A stretch of DNA of 64,000 nucleotides from Hermodice carunculata (GCA_964020975.1 CAXHWN010002588.1:2186310-2250309), one strand, 5' to 3'. Positions 13,400-28,604 are shown, counted from the stretch's first letter. Notes: generated from the sequence alone by a model not told the origin. Numbers and translations are program-made.

Positions 13400-14850
13400 G
13401 CCCAAACACACCCGAATTGAATTGGTTAGTTCAACATGCAAAATTAAACATGAATAAATAAACTGAATTGAAATGAAATAAAACGAATAAAATAACAAAT
13501 AAAATATATATTCCCCACTCAAAGTTTTATTGACATTTTGAATAGATTGTTACCTTTTTAGGTAGTAAGCTTATCGCAAAAAATAATTTCCGTCTGTTTT
13601 CCTTTTTTTTTTTTTGTATCCTGTCCTGTTGTCTGCAGAAGGACGCGTTATACGTTACGTCTCTACACTGTCACGTTACAGTCAACTCGCAGAAAAATGA
13701 TGGAAAACTTTTCAACCTGAACATAGTGGACAGCAGACCATTTAATTCAATCCTATCAGAAAGGGAAAAAAATCTTCATTCACCTGCTTATGTCTTTGGC
13801 TCTTAATTTCTGATCGTGATATATGTCTTGATATCATATTATCAAACAATTTTGCACAAAGTTGTTCACAGAAGATACGGTGTTTGCAGAATCATAATAT
13901 TGTAATTTTCGAAGCATCATCAAAACCCGTGTCAGTTTTCTTTGTACTTGAAGCTGATGGCAGCACAGCAGAGACAACCGAAAATGATTTTGATAATTTG
14001 TGGATTATTTCAACGGTCTACGATACAATATACAAATTTACGGGTTATAAAGGAATTTTATAAAATTGCTGTGTGTACAACGTTTATCCACTTTTCAATT
14101 ATTTATACAACAGTGTTACCAGAAGTGCTCCAAAATCGATCGCCCTGGTTAGTTTTGGCTTTTTGACAACATTTCGTCTGTAGATTTTTCAAAACCATAC
14201 ACTAGATCGTTAGGAGCCCAGAATTTTTAAATTTCCATCAAAAACAATATGCGCTTGCATTGATCAATCTTTTCGTGTGGACGCTCACATGTTCCTAATT
14301 CACATGAAAAGCAGACTTTCCCACAGCATGACTTTCTTTTGGATAAGTGTCGAGTATCATATAGTATGTGTTAAAACAAGATCTTTATTACCGCAACACG
14401 TACAACATTGGTATTTTGTAATTCCGACGCCACAACACATGTACACAAAGAACATAATACAAACGCAATTGACATCACAATGAAATTAGCACATTAAATT
14501 TAGCAAATTGATTATGTTAAACAAAAGATGACAACTTTCAAAATCACGATTACGAAGTTTAAAAAGATAAAACACACATGTTACCTCTCTTATTTTCATG
14601 CTTTTTTTAATGGTTTCAGCCTTTTCCAGACATTTGGGGATTATTCAGTCACTAAAATTATCAAATTATCTTCCCAAATTGCTACTTGAAAGGAAAGACT
14701 TCTGATACGTTTGTTAACATTTTTTTTTCACATATCACATATGCTTTCCTGTTCAGGCATTTTCTTTGGTCTGTCATGTCGAGCAATTAACCCGATGTTC
14801 AGATTATGAATGATAATTCTTCGTGACATTTCTCCTTAAATTTATGTCCT
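13400..14850. other. Intergenic, nothing recognised
   Basis: AT-rich sequence without a credible coding frame, RNA gene or clear repeat. Confidence 0.5.
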
Positions 14851-15345
14851 TTAGTGCATTCAAATATTTTTCCAAATAAAATTTTAACTTGAATTTTGAT
14901 AAAGCTCTTAATTTTTTATCTGGCTGAGATTGTAATGTGAAATAATTATTCCACAGAATCACAAATTCCTTTTAATAAAGCTTCAAAACAAATTTTAGGG
15001 AAGTCGCCAAATTAGTCACCACTGCAATCAAACACTTTCGCAATCAATTCCACACAATGCAACTTATTCGGTTCATAACCAATTTGACTTATCTGATGTC
15101 ATCAGTTCACAATAACATCTATACGGCTGAGATTGTAATGCAAAATCACTGTGTCAGTGAATCACAAATTTATTTAGAAAAGTTGTCATGCGAGTCAAAT
15201 TCGTTGGGATGTCATCAAGCGTCACCACTATATCCGACCAAATATCTTCGCAATCAATTTCACATAATGTAACTATTAAGGTTCATAACCAATTGAACAA
15301 AAGCTATCAGTTCACAAGAACATCTATATGCGTCAACTAACAATT
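14850..15345. repeat. ~203 bp tandem repeat, about 2.3 diverged copies
   Basis: Units begin GGCTGAGATTGTAATG at about 14923 and 15126 and share CGCAATCAATT, CACA.AATG.AACT and GGTTCATAACCAATT blocks. Confidence 0.6.
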
Positions 15346-15625
15346 CATTGGAGCTGTAATGTGCCATCCTATACCATGTTTTGCAGACACTTAGAAATTC
15401 CAAAATTTTGAGTGTATAAAGGAATGTTTGTGCCTCACTGCATACTGCAATACCACTTACAGCTTTCGAATTGACTCTCAAAATATATTTAGAAAGCTGT
15501 AAGATGCTTTTCATATAATTGCTTTGCAACTCCAGAAAAAAATGCGGCAAATTCAATACCAAGATAAGTATATTCTTCGAAATTTCTTCCTCTATTCCCA
15601 ATCAAGAATTATGTCTGTGTGCCAA

Positions 15626-15832
<207 letters not shown>

Positions 15833-16969
15833 TACAGGCAAATTTGTCCGACGTATTATACGTAGAAAATCCAAACTTGGCTCAATTATACTTCTATAGA
15901 TGAAGTCTGGCCTTTTTATAATGAAAGGTCATGCTTTTCAAAATTATGCAAATGACGGCTAATTAAACTTTTAAATCTTCAATATCTTATATGCTACAGT
16001 CGATGTAGTTCGGAGTGTTTTGGAGTTCGATCATATCAACCAAAGGTCATCTCAAATGTCAAGGTCAAAGGTCATGTCAAGATCAAAGGTCAGTTTTAGG
16101 TCAAAATGTCATTTTAAAGGTCAAAGACCACTTCAGGTAGCGGTCAGTTCAAGGTCAAAGGCCACTTTCAATGGTGGCTTTCTTCTAGCCATAACTTGGT
16201 CAATTTTTATCCAATTTTGATCATGTTGGGCTCAAATTGTAGCTATTCTAACACTGCACATTTTTGAAGTCTCGCCTTTTTATAATGAGAGGTCATACTT
16301 TTCAAAATTATGCAAATGTGGGCTAATTAAAGTTTTAAATCTTCAATATCTTATATACTATAGTAGATATACTTTCAAGTGTAAAGGAGTTCGATCATAG
16401 CAAGGGAAAGGTCATCTCAAATGTCAAGGTCATGTCAACGTCAAAGGTCATGTCAAGGTCAAAGGCCAATTTTAGGTCAAAATATCATTTTAAAGGTCAA
16501 GGTTCAGGTAGAGGTCATCTCAACATCAAAGGTCATTTCAAGGCCACAGGCCACTTTGGATGGTGGCTTTCTTCTAGCCATAACTTGGTCAATTTTTATC
16601 CAATTTTAATCATATTGGGCTTAAATTGTAGCTATTGCAACACTGCACATTTTGAAAATTACATGTGACCCCTAAAGGTCAAAGGTCAATGTCATTTGGA
16701 CCTCTGAAAGTTTCACTCAGCCACAACTTGGCCTATTTCCATCCAATTCTAATCATGTTGGACTTAAATTGTGGGTATTGTAACATTTTTGCAATTTACA
16801 TGTAACCTGCAAAGGTTAAAGGTTAAGGTCATTTGGACGTTGAAATTTTCATGCAGCCATAAGCTTAATGGAATGTGAAGTTCCAAAGCACAAAAGTTGT
16901 ACAATTTAATATTTACAACTTTGGAAGGCACACAGACAGATTTGCTTTGAAGCAAATCTTCCTTTCTAG
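15833..16969 (+). mobile_element. Helitron-like non-autonomous element with ~360 bp internal modules
   Basis: Two tandem modules (starts near 15903 and 16266, both CTTTTTATAATGA.AGGTCAT) and a third partial one (to 16900) are dense in AGGTCA. The 3' end has a hairpin AGATTTGCTT/TG/AAGCAAATCT (16938-16959), then six bases, CTAG (16966-16969) and a T, the form of a Helitron 3' terminus (CTRR after a short hairpin). A second copy with the same end lies on - at 57867. No Rep/helicase is present. Confidence 0.6.
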
Positions 16970-16999
16970 TTTATATATAGTTTTATTTGCACACTTATT

Positions 17000-19345
17000 G
17001 AATTGTAATGATCTTGATTTTTTTCTACATTAATTTGTAAGTTTAGTTCTTTTCAATAAATGGACAACTTGTCCAGATAACATTGTAACCCCCTCTCACT
17101 TTCGGATATAAGCAGTTAATCATCTGCATAAAGCATCAATTTAATTATTCAAAATGTAGGCGTGTTGGGTGATATAACTTGGTAAAGTAGTCGGTAAATT
17201 ATTTCAGGCACTAAGTGGATACAAGCTTGTGCGGAGGCAAAGGGCTCTGTGTTCCTTGCAGAGTACCAAATGTATAATTTACGTTCCTGGCTGTTGCATA
17301 TCATAAATTGCATTCCGCAAAGCAGAGAGCCTGTTTTGAACTGCTTCTTTTTTTAATTGCCACACATTTTATGTATTCTACTCACTACTATTCTCATTCC
17401 TGTCATTGCTGCATGATGATTAATGCAGAAAATGTTCAAAAAGAACTGTCAGGCATTATATTGACTACCAAGCATGCACGGGAAGTGGCATCGTGTTCAT
17501 GTCCGTCAAAGCTGAAAGGGTTCAAATTTGTCTGCAAACATGACACAGCGAAGGCTGCAAGCAATGTGCAAGTTCGCTCTTCTTTCACATCCCGGTTCTT
17601 TGGTTGTATAGATGATTTGTCATACATGTCCCTAACAACTATATATAAGTAAGGGGAATGCGAGATGAGCCGATTTGTTGTCAGTGTCCACTCCTACAAC
17701 TGTTACAGTTATGAGGGAGTTTGTTAATACCTACATAATGTTTAACTGAAAATGATAACTTTCAAGCATTTTGCTTAGTGTTGTTATCACTTAAATCACA
17801 TTTGAGTTACAAAGCATTATCTATACATGTAGGCCTACTTTCTAATATCACTTTCCACAGGCATAAGCCTAAATAAACAGATTCATGAGAATCTACATGG
17901 ATTAATTCCATATACATATACATATGATTCATAAATGATAGAAGAGTACATAAAAGAAAAAAATTGTAAACATTTTGATAGGTTTAGTATGCCACCGGTC
18001 TGAATTGACATAACTCCAGAACATTTGGTCAGTTTGGATGTTCTGATAGGTCAAAGGAATACGTAGGACAATTGTACATTCACATAATGCATTGTTTTGT
18101 TAACATTGCGTACATGAACCCATTCATTACCTAAAGTGAAATAAAAAAATTGTTTTACCTTTCAAAAAAAAAAAAAAGTTTCCATTATCTACTTAAAGAA
18201 AAAGCAAAAATTGCCCTTGCTGGCTTTTAGTCTCAGTGAACAAGCCACTTTCCATCCATTCTTCTCACTTTAATGAAAGGTTTCACTGTTCCATTAATAA
18301 ATGGTGTCTTGCCATCTGCTTTGAGGTGCCGCAGATGGGACTCAAGCTGTTTACTTTTTACTTGTGTTCGTTTACAAACATCCTCTGCGAAGTACACCAA
18401 CTTGCCTTAACATTTGACTGATTTAGGCGCTATGCGCAGTAGATCCTTTGCCAGTCACATTTAACCAACACAGCCCTAATTTCAAGAGGGACTCTACAAC
18501 TGTACAGGTTATATGTAACAATTTGTGAAAGTCCCTGCTAATATGACAAACTCTTTAAATTGAATGCTTCATTTCACAGCTTTGGTTGCCAAATAACTGA
18601 GCCAGAGTCAGACTGTCACTTGCACTTCCATCATCTTTGACACACACGCCCACACACACATTGCTTAGCAACACTTCACACAGCATGAACATTGAACTGG
18701 CAAACTCGCTGGTGGTCAAACCTGTCTAGAGCAGCCTCCAATACACAAGCATCAAAAGTGGCCTGGGAAAAGAAGTTGAATTTCGTGTTTTTGATTTTAA
18801 GGATATCTAAGAAACTCGTTAGCAGAAGCACTCATTCAGAGGAAAAGGCTACAAAGGTAGGTAGGTTTGATTATAATGCAGTTTTTTAAGGACAAATGCA
18901 CAATGATAACAAGGTAGGTTTGATTATAATGCATTTTTTTTAATGACAAATGCACAATGATATCATGGTTAGGACATATATTGTGTTTTTTCCCTGTTAT
19001 AAATAGTAGATTTAAATCATCAATTTTAACAAAATGCATGTTTGACCTATCATCATATCCTATACTTTTGAAAATCTGAAATTGAATTGCAAATTTAAAA
19101 TACAAAGTCTTTGACTTTAAATAAACCACAATTATATGTACTGAAACTGTACTTTCTTCTTACAAAAAAAAAAAAAAAAGGACATCCATTCTATTTGTAC
19201 CTTGTGCCAAACTATTGTTCTCCACTGAGAAAAGTCTTCTCATAAAACATGACATAGCATTTACAGTCTGTATTGAAACCAAAATCCAAGAAGCCACTGT
19301 AACGCATCCATTTTCTTCTTCAAACACTATACCAGCATGTTAACA
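17000..19345. other. Intergenic / 3' flank of MRPL4
   Basis: Nothing coding was recognised. A tandem duplication of about 60 bp occurs at 18856-18965 (GGTAGGTTTGATTATAATGC twice). The MRPL4 3' UTR should occupy the right-hand part; no certain polyA signal was found. Confidence 0.45.
18856..18965. repeat. ~60 bp tandem duplication
   Basis: Two copies of GGTAGGTTTGATTATAATGC followed by a poly-T/AA stretch and GACAAATGCACAATGATA. Confidence 0.8.
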
Positions 19346-19512
19346 TCAATGGGTTTGGTGAGGTTGTTCATGTGGAGGATCCTTGAGGTTGAACTTTTTG
19401 TCAATATAGTCCTGTTTATGCATGTGGAAGAGAAGCTTTTCTTCTATTTTCTCCACAGCTGCTAAAGTTAGCACTAAAGTTTCATGTTTGAGGATACTGT
19501 GTACATTCAGAC
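19346..19512 (-). CDS. MRPL4: MRPL4 last coding exon
   Basis: Reads [20 protein letters not shown] then a charged tail ending [11 protein letters not shown] and a stop at 19346. The C-terminal tail is shorter than in vertebrates. Confidence 0.93.
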
Positions 19513-22500
19513 CTAAAAGAGAAAGAAAGATGAAGAAAAAAACATTCTTAAGATGGCCTGACAGGGTTTCCTTGACATCTAAATTCAACTTAAACTAAAT
19601 TTACATGAATTTTGCATTTTACAATACTGTTCATCACCTTATTGCGCAATAAATTTTATACAATCATGTCTATAATCTTGTTTATTTACACATAAAAATG
19701 TTTAAGTGATATGACTGTACCGTCAAATCTGTAAGTGGTGGTTCAAGCACACTAAGGAAGAGACCAAAGTAACATCTCTTAGAGCCTGGTAAATGGAGTC
19801 AGCATTATGAATTTTTCTTAGTCTCTTTTCTCTGCAGACTACAAAGTTCACAAACCTTCCTTCCAAAACACATGACTGTGTAAGAGAAAAATAAACAACT
19901 GTTGCACTTTAAGTTCCTATGTCTTATATTCAAGAGACCCTTGGATAGACAGACTGTAACTTCTTTACGAAAAAAAAAAAAAAGAAAATATTCTGTGTCA
20001 AATATTCCTGAACAGATCTCATGTGGACAAAAATCAGAAATGTTAATCCCTCTACAAAATTTATGACTGTATAGTAGTTATCTCAAGGCAACTATTTCCG
20101 TGTTGATCTCCAAAAATGTAAGCTATATATGCATAGTTTGTGAAGAGTGTCATGTCTTAACAGATGCAAGATTTTAGAAACAAAACACAAACAGCCATTT
20201 GGAGCGGAAAATAAGGCTACAATGATGAGAGATATTTACCGTACACTGGCATAAGGTTATATTGTTTTATATGGCTTGTGGCCTCACATATGCTCTGGGG
20301 CATGATGTCTGTGCTGAAAAATGGAAAAGAGGGGGAGAGATTTGTGTCTCTGATCATAGGACATAATTGTAAATTTACATGTAGCTGCACACAAAAATTT
20401 CTAGACATGTTACACTATGTAGTTATGTAAGTGAGCTTTCTTAGTTAGATGAAAACAACCAACCACATTAAATGCAAACTTACATTGTGAATAAAATATG
20501 TTGTCGATATAATTTTACAACCCGGTGACTTAAACCACTATTTTAGCAAAAATATAAAACTAAAAAAGTCAAACAAACATGGTAACCAACAGTACACTTT
20601 CATTTGTTTAAAATTCATATAAATTCTACTTTTTCTACATGGAAGAATGAGATTATTAACCCTTCCAGTGCTGAGTCAACATCTTTCCTCTGCACACTGA
20701 ATGCAACTATGGAAAGCTGTTGACACGGACCATTATTTTTTTCCGTGGGACTACAGACATGCTAATACTTTAATGAAAGAACTTTTCATGAGGAACCTGA
20801 TTCTGGAATCAATGCTTCAGATAAGCACAGCTTTGGTCATGATTGGCCCTGAATGAGTTGCATATCTGGCAACATTGTATCCATGCACCACCTCTCCTAG
20901 CGCACAATCAGTTCATCCCAAAGGAAACAAGTGCACGGTGATCCAAAGGATCTACGTCCCCCGCCACAGTATTTTTTAATGCCACACATAGGGCCTATAC
21001 AATATAAAATCAAGTGGGGCAAACTGTTGCAAAAGTGGTTGCACTTGTTGAAAGGATGCACCACCTAGGCATAAAATTATATGTATGATATCATATACCA
21101 AGTTTGTTCCTTAATATATGATATGGTATGTACACCGAATCACCGAATCACCGAATCACCGAATACTTTTATTGCATCATTCCACAACAGAACATAGCAA
21201 ACATACAATAGTGAAACATGTGGAGAAAGGAGTAATATATACAGAAGATATAAATACTATGATAATCTATCTAAACAAACTACGGTAATTCAGTCAAGAC
21301 AATTTCATAACGCAGTAATTATTTCAGTCAAATACAATCTCACATGGATACGAGATTGCATTACAATGAAACGGGGTTGTGGGGACTGTGGATCAAGCAG
21401 TAGCAACCTGGTGCTGCCACCTTGCATCATAGACATGAATTAGGTTAAGTGGATGAGCCAAGTTTGGCATTCCTTTTATTTAAGCAGTTGGCAATAAAGT
21501 TTTGGATAGCTTTTAATATTTCCACATCGCCATTGTTATATGACATAATGAAATGGAATTTTTGATTGTGGTTTAGGGCATGGAAAGCTGTGTCAAATAG
21601 GTCATGGTATAGAATTTCTCTTTCTTTATGATAAAATGGGCAATCTAATATCATGTGTATCTCATTTTCTACACACTGCATGGTGCATAATTTACAGATC
21701 CTGCGCTCGACTGGAGTCTTGGGTATGGTCTGCCTGTCCAGTTCAATTTGGAGGTTGTGTGCGCTGGTCTGCAATCTACAAAATTCCTTTCAGGTATTAA
21801 AATTTGTGGTGGCCAGTAAATAGTTTTCGACACCAAATTCAGTTTTGAATCCAGTAAAACCTGTCTATTGCAGACACCTATGGTTCTGGCAAAAGTGTCC
21901 ACAATAGACAGGTGTCCACGATAGGCAGGGGCTGAACTTTTGGGATTTCAGAGTACATTTGCTCTCAGTTTTTGTATATTATGCCTCTGACACTTTACTC
22001 AAACGCATCTTAACTTGGCATTTTACAGTTTTTATCTTTTAAGGGAAAAATTGTGTATGTATGGGTTTACTAGGCTGAAGAAAGTTTGCGTAATTTCTTT
22101 TACTAACAGAAAAGAAACAAACAACAAACATACCACAGGGATATCCTATCCTTTGAGTACAGTATAACTGTATATGCCATTGTTACAAATTGTGAATAAC
22201 TTCACATGATTCTCAGGGGGTCCTTTGTTTTAGGCTTAATGATTGATCTATGGAGCTTAATTGTTTGATAGAGAAAGTGTGAGCAACCTCACTCAACAGG
22301 AGCACCAGTGCTCAAAGACACCTGGCATGTTCGTTGAGGCATTGCAGCCTAACTGCTTGGCTGAGTGCACTTATTATGTGTTACAGGCCACTGAACAATG
22401 GATTAATTAGTCTTTGATTCCAGCTTAACATCCACGGCATTGTTCAGGCTATAACTTGGAACATAAAAAGTTGCAAAAAATACATTGATATATTGTGTCC

Positions 22501-25500
22501 GCAAAAGACAGGTTGTTTTTGCATTTGGTTCCCCGAAAAGTGTCCGCAATACACAATAGACAGGTGTCCACTGTAGACAGGTATCACCAATATGAAAATG
22601 ACTTAAAAATATTCGGTTCTGGCCAAAACTGTGCGCATTAAGCAGGTGTCCACAAGGACAGGTTTTACTGTAATTTGTAGCTACGAAGTTTGGAGTTAGG
22701 GTCCTCTCTTTGGACATAATTGGACGGATGGACCATGCACCAACAAATTTTACCTGTAAACAATTTTTCAAGTTTGTGATGGCCTAATTTATGCTTAGAC
22801 TGCCCTGATTTTCCCAAATATTATTAAAACTAGACTTAGCCCACATTAATTTTATATGGTTGGCCCAACTATTTTTCAACTAAAAGGATTCCAAATAGGC
22901 AGAGTCCACCAGCTGTGGCTTGTCTTATGAACATAATTTAAACCAATATTTAGCAGCCTGGGGGAGAATTGTGACCAAGAGCGGAAAACATCCTAACTCA
23001 CCGCGCACTGCAGCAGTGGTGGTCTTTCGGTTTACTCCTACTAAATATTTGTTGAAATTCAGTAGTATCTTTTCAGCTTGTAATTTGTCACAAAGGGTCA
23101 TAAAGTTAGAATTATTTGAGTTCTTAAGAAAATATGGGGCCCATATTTCACTACAGTAGCTCAAGAGAGGAAAAATTAGTGAGTGGAATAGTTTGTAAGC
23201 AGTTCGGAGGTCTTCCCTTATATTCAGTTGTTTTAGCTTAAATAGTGCTTTCTTTGCCTGGTCGCACAGTCGCTCGCACGCCAACTTGAAATTTCCTGTG
23301 ATGCTGAACATTATGCCAAGATAACAATATTGGTTAACATTTTCAAGCAGTGATCCCCCATAAACAAATTTGTATTTGGTGAGTAAGTGCCCACTTTTAT
23401 TAAAGATCATGATCTTGGTTTTACTGAGGTTGACTTCTAAGTTCCAGTCATTACAATAATCAGCCAGTTTGTTTAAGGCAGTTTGCAACCCTCTGGCAGA
23501 TTGGGCCATTAAGACTAGATCATCTGCAAATAATAAGTAGTTGATGTTTGTACAAAGAACATGGAGAAAATGATATAGCTATAACATTGGGACATGAAAA
23601 ATATATCACAATCATACATAGTGAAAATCATGTTTCAAATAGGATTGTCATGGCATATAATGGTACTTAAACTACTTGCTTGAATACATACTTGCGGTTT
23701 AATGTAAAGTGACAAAAGTGATGAAATGGTCTGTATATGGTAAAGGGAAAACATCAGCATGGACGCAGTTGCACGATGATGTTGTGAAGATGAGATCTAG
23801 TGTGCATCCTTTGGTGTGTGTTGGTTTTGTTATCCATTGATGCAGACCATATTTTTTGGTAATTCTGATAATGTCGGGATCATCTGAAGTCAAGTTGAAG
23901 TCTCCACCTATGACAATGTGATACATATCTGGTAGTTTGGTCAAGGCATGCTCAAACCTAGTCATGAATTGTGTCTTGCATATTGCAGGAGGTTTGTAGA
24001 TAAGAACAAGGAGTAGGGGCTTTCCTTTTGGAGGATAGAATAACCGTGTCATCAGTTGTAATTCTGCTGAGTGACTCAACAAATATTCCTCAGAATTGCC
24101 TTTGATGTACATAGTTAGTCCATGCTGAGTGTGGTGGTGAAAGGAGCTGAAACCATCAATTTGGTAGTCCTGGGTTTCAACTACATTTCTTGGCCCTGTG
24201 ACCTTGAAAATAGGTCAAGGTCAAAAACAATACATGGCACACATGTCCTTGGTATGATGCATCTCTGGTATAAATTTCATTATTCCATCTCTAAGGGTTC
24301 TAGAGATATGCTGCCAGACACACGTAAATGGATATGTTCTTAGGCTCTACACGAAAATGGATATGTTCTTGGGCTCTGTGACCTTGAAAATATGTCAAGG
24401 TCACAAACAATACACAGTGCACATGCCCATGGTATGATGCATCTCTGGTATAAATTTCATTATTCTATATCTTAGGGTTCTAAAGATATGCTCCCGGACG
24501 GATGCACGGATGGACAGACGGATGCACAGACGGCCGGCCGGCAGGCCCCCTATCCTCACTAACTCTATGTCCCCCTATGCCACCTTCGGTGGCGGGGGAC
24601 AATAACAGGTGATTAGGGCGAAAATACAATTTTCCTTCCTGCATTTTCAAATACAGTGGTCCCTGTCTTGAGAGACCACCCCTAGGGCAGGTCAAAATGT
24701 GGTCTGTCAAAACAGGTGGTCTTTCATTAGAGGTTTAATAACATGGATAAGATAGCACAGTGTTCTAACAGAGCGGTCTTAAAAAGATATGCCGTCTCTC
24801 ATTGGAGGGGTCTCTCAAGACAGGTACCACTGTACTACTAACATACAACATACTTACTCATCCACAAAAAGAACTGACAACCCCCAGCCACGTGTCTCTA
24901 TCAGGTCTTCCAGATACTGCAAAAATAAAAGAATTAAAATGAGCATGACCTACACAAACACATACATTTACTTCATGAACTGGCCAGACAATGCAAGTCA
25001 ACTGGGAAAGATATTTCTATGTTGAAAAGTTTTTATTTTCAATGTTGTTTCATAAGTCAGATGTAGGCAAGATCATGTTGGGTTCATGGAGACAAAAATC
25101 TGGGTTTGACAACTGGTCTGGCATTCAACCTTGCCATCACCACACAATATTTGCAAGACAAGCCATGGCTGACCAAAAAATGTGAACATTTGCTGATAGC
25201 TCATCCTGTCTATATGGTGAAGGGCATCCAGTAGAATGTCACTTTAATCTTGCACTTTACTGATAGCTCATCCTGTGTATACGGTGAAGGGCATCCAGTA
25301 GAATGTCATTTTATTCTTGCAATTTACTGGTCTGTCTGTGTTACCAGTCCTGTATAGGCTTACAATGGATTTCTCCACATAATGGACATATCTGACTTAC
25401 CCCAGTGGTCCAATGTGAAATTTAATCTTATATCTGATATTCATGAATCATCCAATATCCAATATTGAAAATAAATTATTGTAACAACATTTTGAAATTT

Positions 25501-28500
25501 TAAATATAGTACAAGACAAGGTGCATGATCTTTCTTTTGTTATCTTACTAAATACACTGACTTGCACATACATGAAAACAATTGTGCAGTCATATAACTC
25601 TTGGGGTTTCGAAAAAATTGTGCAAGCATTAAAATCAATACATAATAATCATTAGACTGCATTTCAATCCAATGTTGAAAAGGCTCAATCACCATCCCTA
25701 CTGTACAAACCTCCTCATTCCAAATCAATTTCTCAATGCAGCACATACCTCACCCCAGCACTTGAGTACAGCTGACTAACACTAAATCAAAATTGCTTCT
25801 ATCATGAAAACTTTAACTTCAAGAGAAGTCCAAAATGTGAATTACCGTTAGAATGCCCATTGACTTGCACAGTAAGCAATAGAAAAGGTGCATTTACTGA
25901 TAAGTACCCGAATTGAAACAAATGAAAAGTTCCTATATTTTGAGTCCAACATGATCAAAATCGGACACAAATTGACCGATTAATGGTATATTGGAAATCT
26001 TCAGATCAAATAACCTTGACCTTTAACCTTTCAAGGTCATATGTAAATATGCATAGTGGGATCTTGAGTTGGGCTATTAAATGAACTTAACATAATCCAA
26101 ATCTGTTGGTCACTTTTTTAGTTATAGTCCGCAATGTGTAGTCCATAAGTGGTCCAACACATTCAACTTAATGTGGTTTGAACTTTGTCAACCCAGTTTG
26201 AATGTACTTTTTTGGAACTTTATTTTCTGAGGGTAACTCAGTTAGCATACCAGGGTATACTAATCTTCCCTGAGGCCCTCTAGATTGGTTACATACAGTC
26301 AATTTGTCCATCAGTACATGTACAGTAGTAACTGATTGACTATCTATGAGATATAATAAACTTAGCACAGTTTCTTAAATATATACACATTTCTGGCACA
26401 TCTCATTTCCAATGGCAGACTGTTCCAAACTAACTACACCATCATAATGTTGTGCAAGCCGTCCCTGTTCAGTATTTGGTTGTAGGACATATAGAATGTC
26501 CTTGGCAGAGGGATCATCTTTGACATATGCAAACATTTCTTGAATATAATCAGGTGCCATATCATTCAATATTACTTTCAATAGGACACAATATTCTTTA
26601 AGTTTTTGCACTACAAAGCATCTTTTTGCATCTTATAATGTGTCCACCAACAGGTATTGTTGGCAATGCCTGATCCATGTGGGCGATTTACCAAATGTAG
26701 GAATTTAAACCAATAGCTCCTTACAAAATGACCATCCTGTTGATATATAAATATACTTCAAGAAAATTTCATTGCATGGCAATTTCAGAGGGCAGTCATT
26801 CTTAACAATTCTAGAAACAACACAACCTAATAAAATAGTACTATTTTCTGTCTGCAAAGGTCATCTGGTTCAGGACAGATCACTGTGCTGTGAAGAGGCT
26901 CCAATCTTCAAAAAATACGCACTCTACAATGAAATACATTGAAATGGTGAAGCGGATCGCTTCACCAAAAATCAGGAATCCACAGCAGTGCTACCTAGAG
27001 AACAATTTTGTTTGACCCTTCCACAAGGAACATATCCACAAAGTTGCAGCTTAATCTGAGTGACGGTTCTGGAGAAGAAGTAAAAAATAGCAAAAACACT
27101 CAAAAAATTGGAAAAAAATTGCAGCCCCACTTGGTGAATTCAGAACTAGGAGTCCCTAGTAGTGTTCTTATGTAATATCAAAGCAATTGGGTGAGTGGGT
27201 GTGAAGAAGATTATGTAAAATTGGTCCAAAAAAAGAACAAAAAATTCATTTAAAATCCAAAAATTACTGGAGCATGACCATTTGAACAAGCTGGTAGAAA
27301 CTCACTCAAGGTACATTGCCACTAAGTTTGATGTCAATCTGGATGACGGTTTTGGAGAAGAAGTTGAAAATGTGAATTAGCATTAGAATGCCCATTGACT
27401 TACACTTAATAAATAGGAAAGCTGCATTGACTGATAAGTACCCGAATTGAAAAAATGGTTAAAAATCAGGACTCCACAGCAGTGGTTTGGCCCATCCACA
27501 AGGAACATATACACAAAGTTTCAGCTTAATCTGAGTGACAGTTCTGGAGAAGTCAAAAATAGCAAAAACACACAAAAAATCGTAATTTTTTTTTTTTAAT
27601 TGCAGCAGCACCTGGTGAACAAAATCAGAACTAGAAATCCCCTGGAGTATCCCTGTGCGATATCAAAGCAATTGGGTGAGTGGTTTCGGAGATTTTTTAA
27701 GATTTGCCAAAAAAAAAAATTAGAAAATAAAAAAATCATAGAGCGTGACCATTTAAACAAACTTGGTAGAGACCCACCCAAGGCACATCCCCACAAAATT
27801 TGATGTGAATCTGGCTGACGGTTTTGGAGAAGAAGCTGAAAACATGAATTGTGGATGATGGATGGCTAGTCATAACATGAGCTCAGCTGACCAATAAGTC
27901 AGCTGAGCTAAAAACAAAAAAAAAATAGACATATCTTCGACGCAAGCTTTGACTGAAGGGTTCGCCATTTGCTCAAATTAGGTCATGGTGACACCAAAAT
28001 CTAATCAGTTCATCTCGCCAGGTTACGTATGCATATTGTCAAATTTGAGCAAAATACATGGAGGCAGTCTGTAGATATCAAGGCAATGAGAATGTGCACA
28101 TCCGGATGGACAGACAGAGTGACAAACGGATGGACATCCCAAAACCAGAAAGGGTCCCCTCATGGGGCGGACCCCCCCCCCCCCAAAAAAAAGAAAAAAA
28201 AAAAACTTCATACAGCCATCCATGTGAGTTTGATGCAATGTATATTTTGCCCATGACAAGGCAGTTGGTCATGTCTGATAAAGAAAGAAGTCTACACTTT
28301 TCGTTCGGTTAGATTTTGCATTTAAAGCACGAGATAGTGATTAGGCTTCAGGAGGCAGGAGATAGCTTAAACTTGCGCAATTCTGGAAACCTGTGGGTAA
28401 TCTGAGAGGGTTGGCAACACTGCATCATATACGGTCCCAACTCCTGTTCCCAAATTGTTTCTTCTACCTAAACCATCACATTTATTCCCATGGCTCACAT

Positions 28501-28544
28501 TTACAGAGTATTTCACATCTTTTTGTACCAATATATCATCGTTG

Positions 28545-28604
<60 letters not shown>

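Noticed and set aside
17308-17652. 114-codon frame on +
   Set aside because: No similarity that I recognise, and composition like the flanking intergenic DNA.
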